DNA from: Leucocoprinus leucothites
Lineage: Eukaryota; Basidiomycota; Agaricomycetes; Agaricales; Agaricaceae
NCBI GenBank assembly: GCA_013368445.1
Contig: JAACJO010000006.1
Span: 1,736,001-1,800,000, forward strand
Length of the DNA stretch: 64,000 bases
Reading direction: 5' to 3'
The position numbers were made by a program, and so were the translations under genes. Positions 23,796-37,322 of the stretch are shown here, in pieces. The notes under the pieces are model-generated. The model worked only from the letters and a program-made list of their open reading frames with translations. It ran no database searches and was not told the DNA's origin. The stretch's first letter is position 1, and every line of letters starts with the position of its first letter.

Positions 23796-26479
23796 GGCGG
23801 GAGGGGAGGAGGTTATATAGCAGAAAGGGTGGAGTTGTTGGTGGTTTTGGAAGCAATAGAGGATTTACGGCATCCAAACGAATCATCAACAAACACAGCT
23901 CCTTCCTCTCTGCACGTGCTCGCCAGGTACTTTCTTTTTTTGGAGTTAGATCGTCCTCAAATCTATCTCCGTCCGTCCCCCCCTCTCCCACATACTCTTA
24001 TTTGTTTTATCTCCTTTTTATGCTGTTAAGCTGCCCACTACCTTTCTCACACAGGTGTCCTCCCCCCCCACAGCTTTCAGCCCTTGAGCGGCAGAGGGGC
24101 CGCTGACCCCCTACCTCCGCCTGCGAAACTGCTCCTAAGCCATGGAACACTAGCCTTCTATGGAGGACCCAGTCCGCGTGCTTTTCACACCCTCTAATTT
24201 TGATCAGCCAATCAGACCTCCATATACAGTCGCAGCTTCACCTCCTGGAGCTTATTATCCTTCGCCCGGCACTTTCCCTACCGCCAGGGTTGAGTCTCCC
24301 TCCCTCACTAGTTCCTTCCCCACCGGCCAATCGGAGGTCGGGAGACAACTGTGACACAAAAGGTATAAATCGTTGAGCAGCGCGCGAAATAATACATTCT
24401 GCACGCCGCAGTTGCGACCAGTCACAATTGCACCGAAATTAGGGATTCATCCTGATGATCTTGTCACAGCTCCTTTAGGTTGGCGCGACAAATATAAATG
24501 GTCCTGAGTAATGGAAGAAGACACACCTTTATTCAGACAAATAATCCGTAAACGCACAAGGCTATTCTGCTGCCATCCATCTATGGCATAACGACATCTC
24601 GACACGCCCTCGCCCCATCGCAACCGACTCATTATCGGAGCTTAACTATTTTTCTTTTGTCCAACAAAGCCACACGGCACCGCTTCCCCAAAGTCACCTT
24701 TATCAGTCCATCAGTACTGAATGCTCATGTCAGACAAAGATCTATCAGTAATTCCATTATTGACAGCAAGGGCCTCATCCAGCAATTCCGTGGTACTAAA
24801 CCGGTCTAGCCCGATTGTCTGCAATCTTAGAACAGTCCCTTTCGAAGACCATATCAGTTGACTTCTACACAATCTGATCCAAGGGATCAATTATATCTTC
24901 CAATCTCACAAGGTTTTCCCTCTGCCCAAGAGCGCATCTATCAGATGGCGAAAAATCTTTGCCTTGGTGGGTCTCACACAGTTCTAACAAAAGGCGCCGG
25001 ATGTGGGGTGGGTAGATTCGAGAACGCATGAGCAATCTGTCAGCCTTGGTTCCGGAACATTCGACAATTCCGGACGGCCGTATGCTTACGGCGGCTAGTC
25101 AATTTGCCCTTAATTTAGACGCTTGACAAAAGTCAACAAATGACAACATACCCTTTCATCCACTATACTCGTAGAGGTAGCGGTAATGATCCTACCCAAG
25201 TAGAACATTCCTAGACCAAACACCCGAAAATTCCCGCCTTCCTCAAAGCCCGGAAATTTATACTTAAACGTCGATCCTAAGCCCTGAGCAACATTCTAGG
25301 CATCATATCCTCGGGCTTATATCTAGCCGGTCAATATGAGCGCCACACTTGCCACAACCCGTTATCGCGGGAGCCAACATACAAATCAGTATACTTACCC
25401 AAAAATCAGGGCTCCCCACCGCCGACACACTCAATGCACGTTTGCCTCCGAAAATGCTGAGCAGACGCCAAGAATCGCAATCACTAGACAAGCGCGCACG
25501 GGCCTCCCAGCGCACAAGACCCGACGAGGCCGTGTAACTCACCGCCTGAAGCTCCCGTTATCGGTAATCAATTTCCACGAAAAGTCAGTTGTACAAAAGT
25601 CCCCCTGAGAGGTTGGTATAGAGAGGGCTGCACGTGCCTACTGAAAAATCTAAACAAAGGCTTCTTCATTTCGGACGTTGAGCGTCGCCTAGATTTAGCA
25701 GTCCACTTGAAGTCTTTTGTACATACCACAAAGAGGTTATCTAGTCATTAGACAAATAAGGGGTTTTGCCAGGAAAATGTTCCGGGGTGTGGGAGATTAA
25801 TATAACAAAGCACCGTATACATGACCTTGCTCCGAAAGAACGATACTAATACTAATATCAGGTTACCTATCCACTCCTTGTGCGCAAATCGAATTGAGTG
25901 ACAAGCCTCGACCTAGGCTCCGGCGCGGCGAGACTCTTGGTTAATACAACGCTCCCACACTCGCTGAGCTTGAAACTCAGATAGTACTCGAAGCTGATAC
26001 CCGCATGAGGCGTTAGAGTAATCTCCGGTGCTCCAGCAAACCTCATCAATCAGCTGCAAAGTCTTCGGAATGAAGTATGACTTCCGTATTATATGAGTCG
26101 TGCCCGCTATTCTCGCCTTCAGATAACCTCGCAAATAGTCCAGCCTCTTTCGTCATTGACATCACGCCCTGTGACGAGGAACCACGGCACACCCCTATGT
26201 ACAGCCCTCCCTCCTCTCATGGCTCGCTCTTGATATCCGTTGAATGGCTGGACTCTCGGCATCACCCAGACAAGCTGTGACAGCAGTTTGCTAACCATAG
26301 CGACTTACCATCACTCTCTTACCTCAATTGCATGACTCCACTGAGTCCGTTCTCACACGCAGCATCAATATAGTAACATCTCACCGCAGCAAACCCATAT
26401 GGGACATGTCCTTACCTTGTGTATAATACTACCCCAGTGCCAGAGGCATTCAAGCACACACGAGGTGCTGTGACTAACC
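23796..26479. other. Gene-poor interval
   Basis: Mostly without supportable genes. A 64-codon plus-strand frame at 24160-24354 (MEDPVRVLFTPSNF, Pro/Ser-rich) may be a short or broken gene. Minus-strand frames at 25303-25542 (including GGKRALSVSAVGSPDFW, just before a GTAAGT donor-like site) and around 26050-26200 (KEAGLFARLSEGENSGHD) read as possible exons. They might belong to the candidate gene at 26480-27158, but I could not join them. Confidence 0.35.
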
Positions 26480-27158
26480 CAATAATTCGGTGGGCCACGT
26501 GAAAGCCGCCCAGCTTTGCTCCGAGGCTTTTGATCCCGTTCAAGCTGCAGGCGCTAAGGAATCAAAGAAAAACAAGTGAATCGTGCTACTAATTGTTATA
26601 GTATACCAACCGCTCAGTCTAGCCACCCAGAAAACGACGACGCTGGAGACAATAGCCCCGTTCGATCTCCGGCTCAAAGCGGCCGCTGAAATATACACCG
26701 ATTGTTCTATAAATAGCACAAACCAAATAGCTGTAGTCCTCACCTCGTTTGCGTTGAGCGACTTCACCCTCAACAAAGCAGTATGCGCCTTTAACATGTG
26801 TACCGGTAGAAGTAAGCGAATACTCCACGTTGAGCTGCCATCGTGCGAACCCGAGCCCGAATGAGCATTCTCGAAACGGTGTTTTTTGACTGGATATGTT
26901 GGTTACCGAGAACGTGCATATGCTTTTGCATAACCGTGCACACCGGACCATAAAAAACCGAAAGCAGTGATCCAGGTCAGGTATCTGTAACGTGATTAGC
27001 ACACTAGAAACAGTCTTTTGCACTGTAAAACGCAAATAGCTAATCATCAAAATCATTAAATTGATAAATTGGTAGGTCGGTCTCGTCAGGCGATAGAGAC
27101 ATGCAACTGGCACATTAGATTTGATTTCCACGGACATTGACATCGAAACGACAGGCAT
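26480..27158 (-). CDS. Candidate multi-exon gene, unknown function
   Basis: Two canonical introns support transcription on the minus strand. The first is 26686-26743 (donor GTGAGG, acceptor TTTCAG, 58 bp), the second 26554-26606 (donor GTATAC, acceptor CCTTAG, 53 bp). They join in frame as VEYSLTSTGTHVKGAYCF..EGEVAQRKR, then ALSRRSNGAIVSSVVVFWVA (hydrophobic), then CSLNGIKSLGAKLGGFHVAH and RIIG before a GTTAGT donor-like site at about 26480. The remaining exons, start and stop are not resolved. No family is recognised. It could be a decayed membrane-protein gene. Confidence 0.3.
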
Positions 27159-28044
27159 ACGCTTTCTTACCAGACTTGCACCTTCATATGTTCAGCTAGA
27201 CACCAGCCCGAGCATAGAGAATCGGTGTGAACCTTTGTGCAATCCCATTTCGGGAAGTTCAGGAATTTCTAAACCCTACCGGAATTATCAACCCTCCGTA
27301 AGGGCTCACATGCTTGCAAAATATTGTCACCTCCTAGTACAGGCCATCTCAGCTCTCTACGTTTGTCCATCCATCTGAGCTTATGTGGACGGCAAAAGTG
27401 ACACAGTGACAGTCACCCTACCCGTCTCAATTCCCAACAAAGCACATCGCGCTCTTTAAAATCAGGCCGTTACATTCTCCATCCATTTACAACGCTAACC
27501 GCCCAAAACATATCGACCTTAACCAGTGTTCTCCCCACCCGATTCGAGACCTGCTTTCCTCATAGACCGGCGGGCAAGCTCTCCTGATGGCCGTCTTCGG
27601 TGCCAAAATAGGAATAAGGGTCCGGTCGGCAGACGGCCACCCAAATTTCGGTCCCAACCAATCGGGTCAATCGGTCCGCCCCTGTCGGATTTGGGAGAAA
27701 TATGAATTGACAATTCTGGTGCCACAGCCCTGGCGCCAGCACACCATCTGAGTCTTTTGAGTTTGATGGGGGGTCTGCTTCCTAGCTCGATTCGACAAGC
27801 TACGTAAAAGTCTAGAAGCCATTCTCAGGCCAGGGATCCAATTCATTCCGTCCCCGCTGTTCAGCAGAAATTTTTTTCTGGCGTATCGTAATATAGAACT
27901 TTGTGGTGGATAATATAGCCGTAGTCCTGTGGTATGAGTAAAATATAGGATACAGTAACCGAATCGTCTCTAGGTTCAGATAGAATAGAAGAAGGGATCA
28001 AACAACAGAGTCTCCTGGGGGAAAAGCCACCCAGTAGACCATCA
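27159..28044. other. Intergenic interval
   Basis: I see no gene. The right side is the 3' flank of the Nim1-type kinase gene. Confidence 0.5.
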
Positions 28045-31000
28045 TTAATTAAATACGAATCGCTGGTGGTTGTCTGCAAAGGGGGAAGTCGGCATGTTGG
28101 GACTGAAGCAAGGGTACGTGGACGGAACGTCTCCGTATAGGTCCTTTAAGCGTCGCCAAATGGCTTTAAAAGTGGTCATGGAGCCTTTTTCATGGATGAC
28201 TATTATTGCGCAGGAGTAGCCTGGCGGAAGTTGGACAGTGCTTAACGGCGCCGGGCTTGGCAGCGGTGTACTTGAGGTGGTGGTCTTTCCTATGAAGCTA
28301 GTCACACGACTACGAGGCGTGGTGGTCGATCCGGTTGAAGTTGTGTTAGCGGGAAAATACATGTTGTCTCGAGGAGAGTCACTGAATCCTGTAGAGAATT
28401 CGACCCGAAACCTTGTGGGTTTCCAGGTGCTGCCAGTCAGAGCATCGGTCGTAACCAAATCTAGTCGACATCGTAGTGTTTGCCCATATTCGAGGTCAGC
28501 GACGGTGGACCCGATGCCGTCAACCGTCACGCCGAAGGACTCAAGCATGCGGCCAACATCCATTCGAGTCCTTGGTATATCATGGACAGAATAAAACATT
28601 CCTTGGCCACTAGACTTCCAATTGAAGAGGTTAGTGAACCATCCCTTGAACTCCCCAACTACAGGAGAAGTGATCAGGCGATTTGAGGCAGCAGATACTG
28701 GTGGGCTCTGGAACGGAGAGGATAGATTGATAGGCGATCCTAAAGAACTTAGAGGAGCGGTTGTGGTCCTTTGTGGCAGGTCTAAGGGTGGAGCTATGAT
28801 TACAATGAGAGTTCATGAAATATTCCGTCGAATCAACAAATTACTTACGCCGATTCTTCTTTTCCTTGTCTTTCCTCCCTCGTTGAGGTGACACCACGTT
28901 TCGAGGTATATTTCTGATGTCCTTCCCAATGTCCCGCCCGGTATCAACCCCGAGGCCAAGTGAATTCTGTTCCGGATCAGAGCCGATATAACTCCACCCC
29001 TCGTCCGAAGTACTCTGGTTTTCTTTATCAGCAGCCCTTTGCGTTTTACTTCTGCTTGTACGATCTCTGCGAGCCTCGCGGTGGGTAGGAGGGAGAGAGA
29101 TTTGTTGATGAGGAAGGACAGGACTAAATCCTCTTCCGCCGTGGCGAGGACTCGAACTTGGTGAGGTTTGTGACAAGGCATAGTCGTTCATACCATCCGT
29201 AACCTTAGCCAATGTGTGTTGAAGCACTGGGTCTGCAGTTTTAGGCGCAGTAAGCAGGGGCGATGTCACGTCTGTAGGGTAGTTCCTTGTCAGGTGTCGA
29301 AATCTTGATTATTTCGAAATCCATACCTTGTGATACTGTCGCTCTTCTGACGTCTGTAGTAGTAGCTGAACCCTGAGATCTGGGCCGAGACTTATCTTGC
29401 AGATTGTGCAAGTGTTGAGTAAAGCCTAGGCTCGGGGGTTCGGAGGTTCCCGTCGATGTACCCCGTCGCGGTGGTTGTGGTCGGGGACCCCCACGTCCAA
29501 GAGCAAAGACGGATATCGGACGGTTCAATGGCGGTGTTGATGTATGCGCAGGGCTAGGGTTGAAGTCGAGCTGGAACTGACTTCGCCACGCCTCGGCCTG
29601 AGGACGACTTGAATGAACCGGAGGTGGGCGGGGACCCACCGGGGAGGGTGGAGGCTGACTATAAGCAGGGGTGGACTCTCTGTGGGGCGAGGAAGAAGGC
29701 TGGCTCATAGTGAGTAGACCTGGAGAAGGACGCTGGTGGACAGGTGATGTCTGAGCGCGCGGGCGATAGATTCTCAAAACTCTTTGCTCGGTTCCTTGAC
29801 CAGGTCGCGATATATCCTGATAGTCAGCTGGGCCTTCGAGCAACCGTTTTTGCATTGTTTCCTCACGGTAACGACCAAGCAGAAAATAGAAGGCTTTCGC
29901 GTGAATACCAAATCCGGGAGGAGAACAGAGATCCCGAACAATATTGTCGCCATCAGGGTCCGCATGCTTTCCCCATATAATTTTCAACGACGCTAGGAGC
30001 TCTTGATCGATATCTCCCGGGGATGCAATGGGCTGTGCTAATTCACTAGGAGATGGGGGAAGGGGCGGCGTGAGTATAACTACTCCCGAATCTGGAGTGC
30101 CACAAGTAGAATAGTTGGTCGTCAGCCAAGGATGTATGAGAATTTCTGGAATCTGCAGGGCATCAATACTGTATAGACTGCGATAGGTGCCGAGGAGCGT
30201 ACCGTTATTCGCTTCTTGACGTCAACTACGAGCATCCTAATTAGGAGGTCCTTCGCCAGAGGATCGATCCAATTGGGCATATCGTACTTGCCAGTTTTGA
30301 CCTTGGCAAGTAAATTGCGGACGTTCTTGTCATCAAAAGGCAGCCGACCAGTGAGAAGAGCAAATAGAATAACTCCACAACTCCAGATATCAGTTGCGTT
30401 CCCCTGATATTTCTCACCATTGACAATTTCCGGACTTGCATAGTGGGGAGACCCACAACTAGTCTCCAGCTGTAAGGACGGTGGGGCAAACGCAGCCATC
30501 CCCCAGTCCGCAATCTTGACCAAAGGGGGTTTCAATGACGCGATCAATATGTTCTCCGGTTTGAGGTCTCGGTGGATAATGGAAAACGTATGAGCGTAGT
30601 TAAGGCCATAGATAATCTGCTTGAAGTACTCTAGAGCCTCGTTTGCTGGAAGCCTACCTCGATTAACCAAGAAATCGAAAAGCTCGCCGCCTTGAACAAA
30701 TTCCAGAACCAAGAAGAGCTCCTTTTCGCCTTCGAATACGTCATAGATGCGCATAATATTAGGATGGTTCATCAGCTTCATCATGGTGATCTCGCGATCT
30801 ATCCCCAGGCGTTGTTTCTCGGACTTTGCTTGCTGCGTGGTCAAAGAGGAACGCGAGTTGACTAGGGGAGCAATCGGAAGAATCTTGACAGCCGCCAGTT
30901 GGCCAGTACGTTTATGCTTGGCAATCTTGACACGACCAGAAGCGCCCTTCCCAACACACTCTCCTAGTATCCAGGGTCCGATACTCTTTGGGTCCGTCGA

Positions 31001-31117
31001 CAAGTCAAAAACAGAGCTACCGCCTGCCGCCGCCTTTTCCTTTGCCCAGCGAGTACCCAGAGGAGTAGGATACTGAACTGGGGGTGCCCGAGGAGGACTC
31101 TCGGAGATTTGAACCAT
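28045..31117 (-). CDS. Nim1/GIN4/HSL1-type protein kinase (CAMKL)
   Basis: Serine/threonine kinase of the Nim1-related group (Gin4, Hsl1, Kcc4, Cdr1/2). In other fungi these sit at the septin ring or cell cortex and control mitotic entry by inhibiting Wee1. It starts at 31117. The kinase domain (residues ~50-310) has GECVGKGASGRVK, catalytic Lys in LAAVKILP, Glu in REITMMK, IIHRDLKPENILI, DWG in place of DFG (KIADWGMAAFA, typical of this group), ETSCGSPHYASPEIV and DIWSCGVILFALLTGRLPF. Introns follow. A long Pro/Ser-rich middle (29241-29987) is likely disordered. The last exon (28045-28599) begins MFYSVHDIPRTRMDVGRMLE and has CAIIVIHEKGSMTTFKAIWR, consistent with a C-terminal KA1-like membrane-binding domain. 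The stop follows RFVFN. Head-to-head with the PPR gene. Confidence 0.85.
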
Positions 31118-31348
31118 AGTATAGTATTATACTGATATAAGATAGGAGGTGTAGAAAAGCAGCGGGATGCACGGCCAGCGGGCACGGACAAGGAGCAGAG
31201 AGTCGAGACTGACACTGATGCAGTGACAGAGGAACATGTCGATGTCACCCAGGACCATATCTCATGCGCCTGATCATGTGAGGTGACAAGCTCGCGTGAC
31301 AGTTCCCGAATTCGCAATTTCTGAGCTCCTGTACCTTTTCGTCACTTT
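31118..31348. promoter_or_regulatory. Divergent promoter between kinase and PPR genes
   Basis: A 231-bp gap between the two start codons must hold both promoters. An AT-rich TATAGTATTATACTGATATAAG-like stretch lies at 31120-31142, next to the kinase start. No specific regulator site is recognised. Confidence 0.4.
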
Positions 31349-34300
31349 ATGCTCCATACCTCCAGGGCTCTCGCTCATGCCCCACGGAGGCCTTTTTTTG
31401 CTGGAGTATCTTGCAAAAGCATCCAGCGTTTTTCTCAGAGCCTCAAATTCAGTACAACATCTGCAAGTGCTCATCCTGCCATTTTCCTCGATGTCTCCGA
31501 GGACCGAATCCAAACTAGACCGGCCCATAGACACATTTCGCGTCACTATACCACCTCTCCTCAGACACTGCAGCAGCTCGTGACGGAGGGAAAGTACAAG
31601 CGAGCTAATGCCATGCTTGCCGAGTTGCAAACTCGCGGAGATACAGTTCGCCCTCATCCCGTTTATGCCAAGGCTGTAGAGCATCTGCTCTCGCAGCGGG
31701 TGCTCGGTGAAAATGATTACGAGACGCTGAACTACTGGTTTCAATTGCTTCCAGACGCGCAACATTCGAACCCTCTGTTCCTTATGGGATCTTCTCAGGA
31801 CTTCCGGCATCATGCAAATGCCGACCCCCACTTTATAGCAATTACGGGACGAATTCTTGCTCGGAAGGGTTACAAGGGGCTAGTAGAAGATGATATACTT
31901 CCTCTGGCAAGAGAGACTCTTGAAAATGATGCTTTTGCATCGCTCGAACAGGACCTCTCTCGGTCCCTGGCTCACTATTCTGCTAGAGTCGGCTCAGGCT
32001 CCTCCGGCGGACTTGAGCATTCCGAAGTATTTGAGGACGCCTCCGACGATTATACCTCCGTCATGTCAGCCTCCGCACCTCCCCCACCATCTGTTCTCGA
32101 AGTTGTCGAGGCTACGTTACCACATATACTTCCAGCCCCAGATGTCGCAGACCGGTCCGTGTTCGAGGACGAAATGGACGAGGATTACCTCATTCACCAG
32201 CCGATCACTCAACAGCCCCCACGGCAATCTGCCGCGGACAAACTCCTCCACCTGGTGACTACCGCCGGGTACGACGACGCACTTCACCTCTTCAATGAAC
32301 TCGAACAACTTCAAATCACTATACCCTTCTCACATGATTATGAAGCCGCCGTGCTGAATGCTTTGCGTCGACCTCTCGCCGATGACTACACGCTAGAAGA
32401 CCAGCTAAAGCTATTTACGAGATGGTTCTCACTCGTACCCCCCCAGCACGAGTCTTCAGGTCAACCAGGCTCAAACCAGCTCACGGGGATTCGGCGAGAA
32501 ATCATGAATTCCTTGTTGACCAACATTCCCCTGGTGATGCGCTTTCTTTCTATCCTGGTGGAGAAGGGATACAGTCGCATTATGGGTAAGGGAGAAGTTG
32601 GTGTTGTCATGCGTTTCGCCCCTGCAAATGAAGTGGTGCCTTACGTCCAACAGCTGGAGAATGCCTATTCATCCTATTGCGAAAAGAACGTCCTAGAGAA
32701 CGCTTCTTCCCAAGTGAAACAGTTCTCTGGAACGTTAAGAACCCATGCAATACGATGTCTTGCTTCAGCGGGGAGAGTGGAAGAAGCCGTCTCTCTCCTT
32801 CCGGCGAAAGATAGTGGGGTTTGGATATCGCTATTCTCGTGCGAGAGACTCCTCGTTGCAACCCGCGATAGTAATAACCCATCTTTCCTCCAATATATAC
32901 CCAGCATTGAGGCCACGTATGAGCGGCTGGCCGGCTCCGATAAACTTGAACAACTACGACGCATGCATGAAGAGGTGGAGAACAAAGCCATGGCAGCTCA
33001 GCTGAGTACTGCCAGCGCTGAAGAGTATCTTGGAGCCCCTCTCCCAAAAACCCTTCGTTACCTCAAAAGAGTGCTGGGGAGTAAAAACCATCACCCGCAT
33101 CCTTTCGTCATCGCTGAGTTTCTTGAACGATATCTTGCCACCGGTCGTACACGAGCACCCACTCTCCTTCTCAACATTGCGGCCAAATCCTGCTACACCA
33201 ACAGAGCCATCTTCCTCTTCGCCGAAATGCTCTACTACCGCCGCCTGGGTCAACATCACCTCGTCATCCAAACCTTCGCCGATCATTTCTACCTCTCTGG
33301 CGTACCTCGAGAAGAAATCATGAAATTGGTCAACGAAATCGAGCGTCTCCAATCTCAACCCCAGGACGCCGACCACAGCAGCCCCTATCCTCAAATATCC
33401 GGAGAAGAGTCAATCAATCTCACTCGCATCTGCAAATTTGACAACCTCGGCCCTACAGGTCTTCCGGGTACCAAAGCCTGGCCCATGAAACTCCACTGCA
33501 ACATCGTTTGGCATGCTCTGGTCGCGCTTACACCCACAGACCATGAACTCGAGAACCTCTATTCCAAACTCCTCAACGTCACCCGCGGATTCGATCCTTT
33601 CCGGAATCAACGACACCTTGAAAAGCTCCGTCCTCTCCTCGCACCATCAACGCGGCGTGGCCGTATCGACCACGCTGCATTTACACCCTTCATGCGTCGA
33701 CTCATGTTACACTCCGGTGCAAATCGCGGAGCGAGAATTCTCCAAGATATGATCGACTTGGGGATTCAGCCTAGCATATACCATTACACCGAGCTCGCAG
33801 GGTTTTATGCTCGGCTAGGCGAAGTCGAACCTGCAATGAACATCTTAACAGACCTCGAGCGCTCTTCCGGGCTCTACGAGCGTCTCAAACGACAGAAACA
33901 GGACCATCATCTGAGGACCGGCCGAGGACTCGCAATAGTATCCACTGGGTCATACACACCTCAATCCCTTGATTCTCCCTCCCCCTCACAAACCCCCTCA
34001 CCTCAGGTGTACACCGCTCCAGAACCAGACCTCATATTCTACATATGCATCATGCGCGGATTCATCCTTTCTAGAAATCCACGGGGTTTCGATAAGGTGC
34101 ATGGAGCTTTGAATGCGTTGAAGCGATACCTTCCAAAGAAGAAGCTTTATAAGGATCAAACTGTGATTCTGAATGATGTGTATCAAGATTTCAGAGTTAT
34201 GAGTGCGGAGATGGGGTACGATTATAAGGTGAAGCGGAAGTCCAAGGTAGTTGAGTTGAAGGTGAGAGGAGTTTTTTTCTCTCTCTTGCGATTAGGTCCT

Positions 34301-34371
34301 GAATAAGGTGAATTTTTTTTATCTCTTAGGAACACAAGGCAAACGACCAAAAGCGGAGATCACAGGGCTGA
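31349..34371 (+). CDS. Mitochondrial PPR-like protein
   Basis: Large protein of about 984 residues. The N-terminus (MLHTSRALAHAPRRPFFAG) is rich in Arg, Ser and Ala with no acidic residue for about 50 residues, a typical mitochondrial presequence. Helical-repeat character is clear near residues 785-835, for example GARILQDMIDLGIQPSIYHY then LAGFYARLGEVEPAMNIL, matching the pentatricopeptide spacing. Weaker repeats occur earlier (LVTEGKYKRANAMLAELQTR near residue 75). Such proteins bind organellar RNA. A final intron is likely at 34262-34329 (donor GTGAGA, acceptor TCTTAG, 68 bp); splicing replaces the short read-through tail by EHKANDQKRRSQG, ending at 34371. Without splicing the stop is at 34306. 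Confidence 0.8.
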
Positions 34372-34824
34372 ATGCTCAGTTCTATTCGCAACAGCTTTCT
34401 ACTCCCAACTTCACCTCCGCTATTCTTTGAGCATTCAAACGCGACGTCTGCTAGGCTTCTAGCCGGACCTCTAACCAAGAGAGCTCTCCGTGTCAACACC
34501 GGCGAAAGTAGACCAAAAACGTTGCATATCATTAGACCTCATGGTGGTGAATACACTACGATAGATAGATGTGTTACATGCGTTTGAAATCTATGCACAG
34601 ATGGAATAATAGAAAGCAACCAAAAAAAATCAAATGAAAAAACCAACACCTTGGGTTTTAATAAATCAAGTCGCACTTAACGCGAGATTCTGATCCGGTG
34701 AAAAAGACCAAAGGAGACAAGTGCGTAACGAAGGGGAAGGGGTATATGTGCATAAAGAAAGAGTCGACGGTATGCCAAACGGTACATCACCGAGGAAAAA
34801 CTAAACTCTCTCGATCAGAATATC
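34372..34824. other. Convergent intergenic interval
   Basis: Lies between the 3' ends of the PPR and TFIIE-alpha genes. It contains A-rich stretches near 34617-34640, suitable for 3'-end processing. No gene is seen. Confidence 0.5.
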
Positions 34825-37011
34825 TCAAGATAGCGACTGCATAACCTCGAAATACGCCGTATACTCGTCTGGCGTCATAAGCTCGTGGTCTTCTTCCGTC
34901 ACTCTCGAGTACGGTACCGGCTTTCCATTCACTACAGAGAGAACCTAAGCACTTGCTCCAACTATGATGAAACGAATATACGCACCATACACAATCGGAT
35001 CGTCTGCGGTACCACCCACTTCCGCATCACCATACCCATTCACAAACACACCACCATTACCCTCAACAGCAGCCTCACCCATAACCGTATCCACCCCATT
35101 AACACTCCCACCACCCTCCTCCGGCGTCCCACCCACCGCCGCCACCACACCACCACTCCCATTCAACCCCCCCTCACCACCCACCTTCACCATCTTCCTA
35201 CTCCCCGACATCCCGTCAACATCCTCATTACTCCTACTCCTCTTCCTATACTCATTCAACGAATCTAAATACTCCACGTTTGGTTTTTTATCTTCTTCCT
35301 CCCCAGCACCTTCAATGGTGTACGAGTAATCGCCTGATTCGGAGGATAAGGCGGGTGTGGGCGTTGGTACGGCAGAGACTGTTGTTGATGCTGCTAGGGA
35401 GGCGTAATATTGGTCGTAGTCTGTGGTGAGGGGATGAGTGAGTGAAAGCAAGGAGGGGAAGGAGAAGGAACATACAATCCGCATCGTCCTCTCCTACGTT
35501 CAATTTCTCATCTTCATTCCCATTCCCGGCCGTATCCACAGCAGCGGCAGCAGCAACACTACTACTCCTCGTCGAACCTCCACCCACCACCCCCAACCCT
35601 CTCAAAATCTCATCATTCCCACTCCCAAACCCTCCTGCGTTCACTGTCGCCGCCGTTGCAGCAGCAGCAGCCGCTTGTGCCTGTTGCGCCGCCTGCTCAG
35701 CCCTTCTCGTCTCCTCAATCCCCAACGCCGTCAAATCTCCCGTAATTGTACTCTTCAAATGCCACGCCGGAAGTGCATTCTGCTGTCTCTTCAATTCCGC
35801 CTCTGCAGCTCTTTCCTGTCTCCTCGTATACTCGTCTTTATCCATAGCCATCATGATGCCTACACCCTCGTCTTGTTGCTGACCCGTACCGTCGGCTCCG
35901 GCGATTTTGAGACCAGGTTGAGATGAGGTTCCATTTGTAAGTTTTTTGGATTCAGAGTCGGTGAAGTGGGTTTTGACCCACGCTGCCACGTCGAAGCTGT
36001 CGCAGACGTGTATGTCAGATAAGATAGAATAATTGGAGGGGGGGGAGGTACTTACGCAGGTAAAACCATAGCTTCACTCTTCTGTAATCCCTCCCTAATG
36101 AACCGCATCTGATGATTAAACCTCTGCATGCGATCCTTACTCCCCTGCACACCCTCTGCATTCTCATTATCCACCACTTCGGCATGACAGATCTCGCACA
36201 CCATCATCCCGCGTGAAAAATCCATTAATTTGTCAACTTCGAGAGGGGTGTAGGATTGTTTACACAGTGTGCAGACATATCCTTTGTTGTCTAGTTCCTA
36301 TTTCCCCAAAAATATGAGTGAGTCGGTGATGAGGAACAGAGCGGAGAAGGGAACGTACATTGCGCAACGTAGAATCGATAATATGCCTCATCTTCGCAAC
36401 TCTCCATTTCACCACATTACAAAAATGCTGATAGTCGATGTAGTAGTACTGTTTCCCAACAGACCGCTGTGCGCCTTCTTTCAGCTCATTCTGCCTATAC
36501 CTGCATTGATTTCTTTAGCAATCAACTCGATGAGTCATGCAAGGCTATTTTATTACTGACACCTTGACCAGACAGTCGTTATTAAGCACGGCGATGACTT
36601 TGTTTAGCTCTTTCGGTTGAAGGCCCATCCGACCCGCTAGATCATCGTCTTTTAGGCTACGAAGCCAGCCAAGTAGAGGTAGTCGTGTGTGTGCGTTGAC
36701 GAGGTAATGGTGTGAAGTAGTGAATGGAGTGATATGGCGATGGGTTATTCGTGACGAGGCGATTCCATGTTAACAAGGAGAGAGGGAGAGACAAGCAAGA
36801 AAACACGTCAATACCAACAACACCAAGAGAATTAAAAATAAAAATAAAAACAGAAAAAAGCGGAACAAATCCACTGAAATCTCTAACAACATACTTACAC
36901 CGGATGCCGCGCAAGCTGGTCCATAATAATGGTATACTTGGGCTCATAAAACGCTCGCGAAACATATTGCACAAGCAACCGCAGCGTTTCTTGATCCTCC
37001 TTGTTAGCCAT
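34825..37011 (-). CDS. TFA1: Transcription initiation factor IIE subunit alpha
   Basis: Large subunit of TFIIE, which recruits and regulates TFIIH at RNA polymerase II promoters. It starts at 37011: MANKEDQETLRLLVQYVSRA then FYEPKYTIIMDQLARHPV, the winged-helix start. Following exons give LKDDDLAGRMGLQPKELNKV, QYYYIDYQHFCNVVKWR, MRHIIDSTLRN and a zinc ribbon: GYVCTLCKQSYTPLEVDKLM with VCEICHAEVVDNENAEG (CxxC..CxxC). The middle is Ala- and Gln-rich (long Ala run near 35660). Further acidic/Ser-rich segments precede the conserved C-terminal end VNGKPVPYSRVTEEDHELMT..EYTAYFEVMQSLS; the stop is at 34825-34827. The sequence shows several introns of 50-80 bp. Confidence 0.92.
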
Positions 37012-37322
37012 ATCTCTAGTCTCTCTCTTCGTCGACGACACACAAACAAAGCTGCGACCACCGAACAGCTTTATCAAGTGCTCGCGCGGCTTCCCTCCCT
37101 TTTGTTAATAACCGCTATAATGTCGTGTTGACCGCACTGGGTTAGTTGGTTGTCGATCCTGCGAAGGACGGGTGGTCCCGACTGTCGACGTCCAAGGAAA
37201 CGGTGGTAGTGGTTGGTGAGGAAGGTTTTCCGGCTCTGTTCTTGCTCATGCACCTTATATTATGTAATTCTCAAAATCAAAGTAAAAAGCCAAAAATATA
37301 TTAATCCGTCGTAAGTAGACCC

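Noticed and set aside
26619..27158. A 179-codon minus-strand frame read as a single exon
   Set aside because: It contains internal canonical intron signals, and the unspliced translation has random composition; I listed a spliced candidate instead.
32607..33047. Long minus-strand frames opposite the PPR gene
   Set aside because: Antisense shadows of a well supported coding exon.
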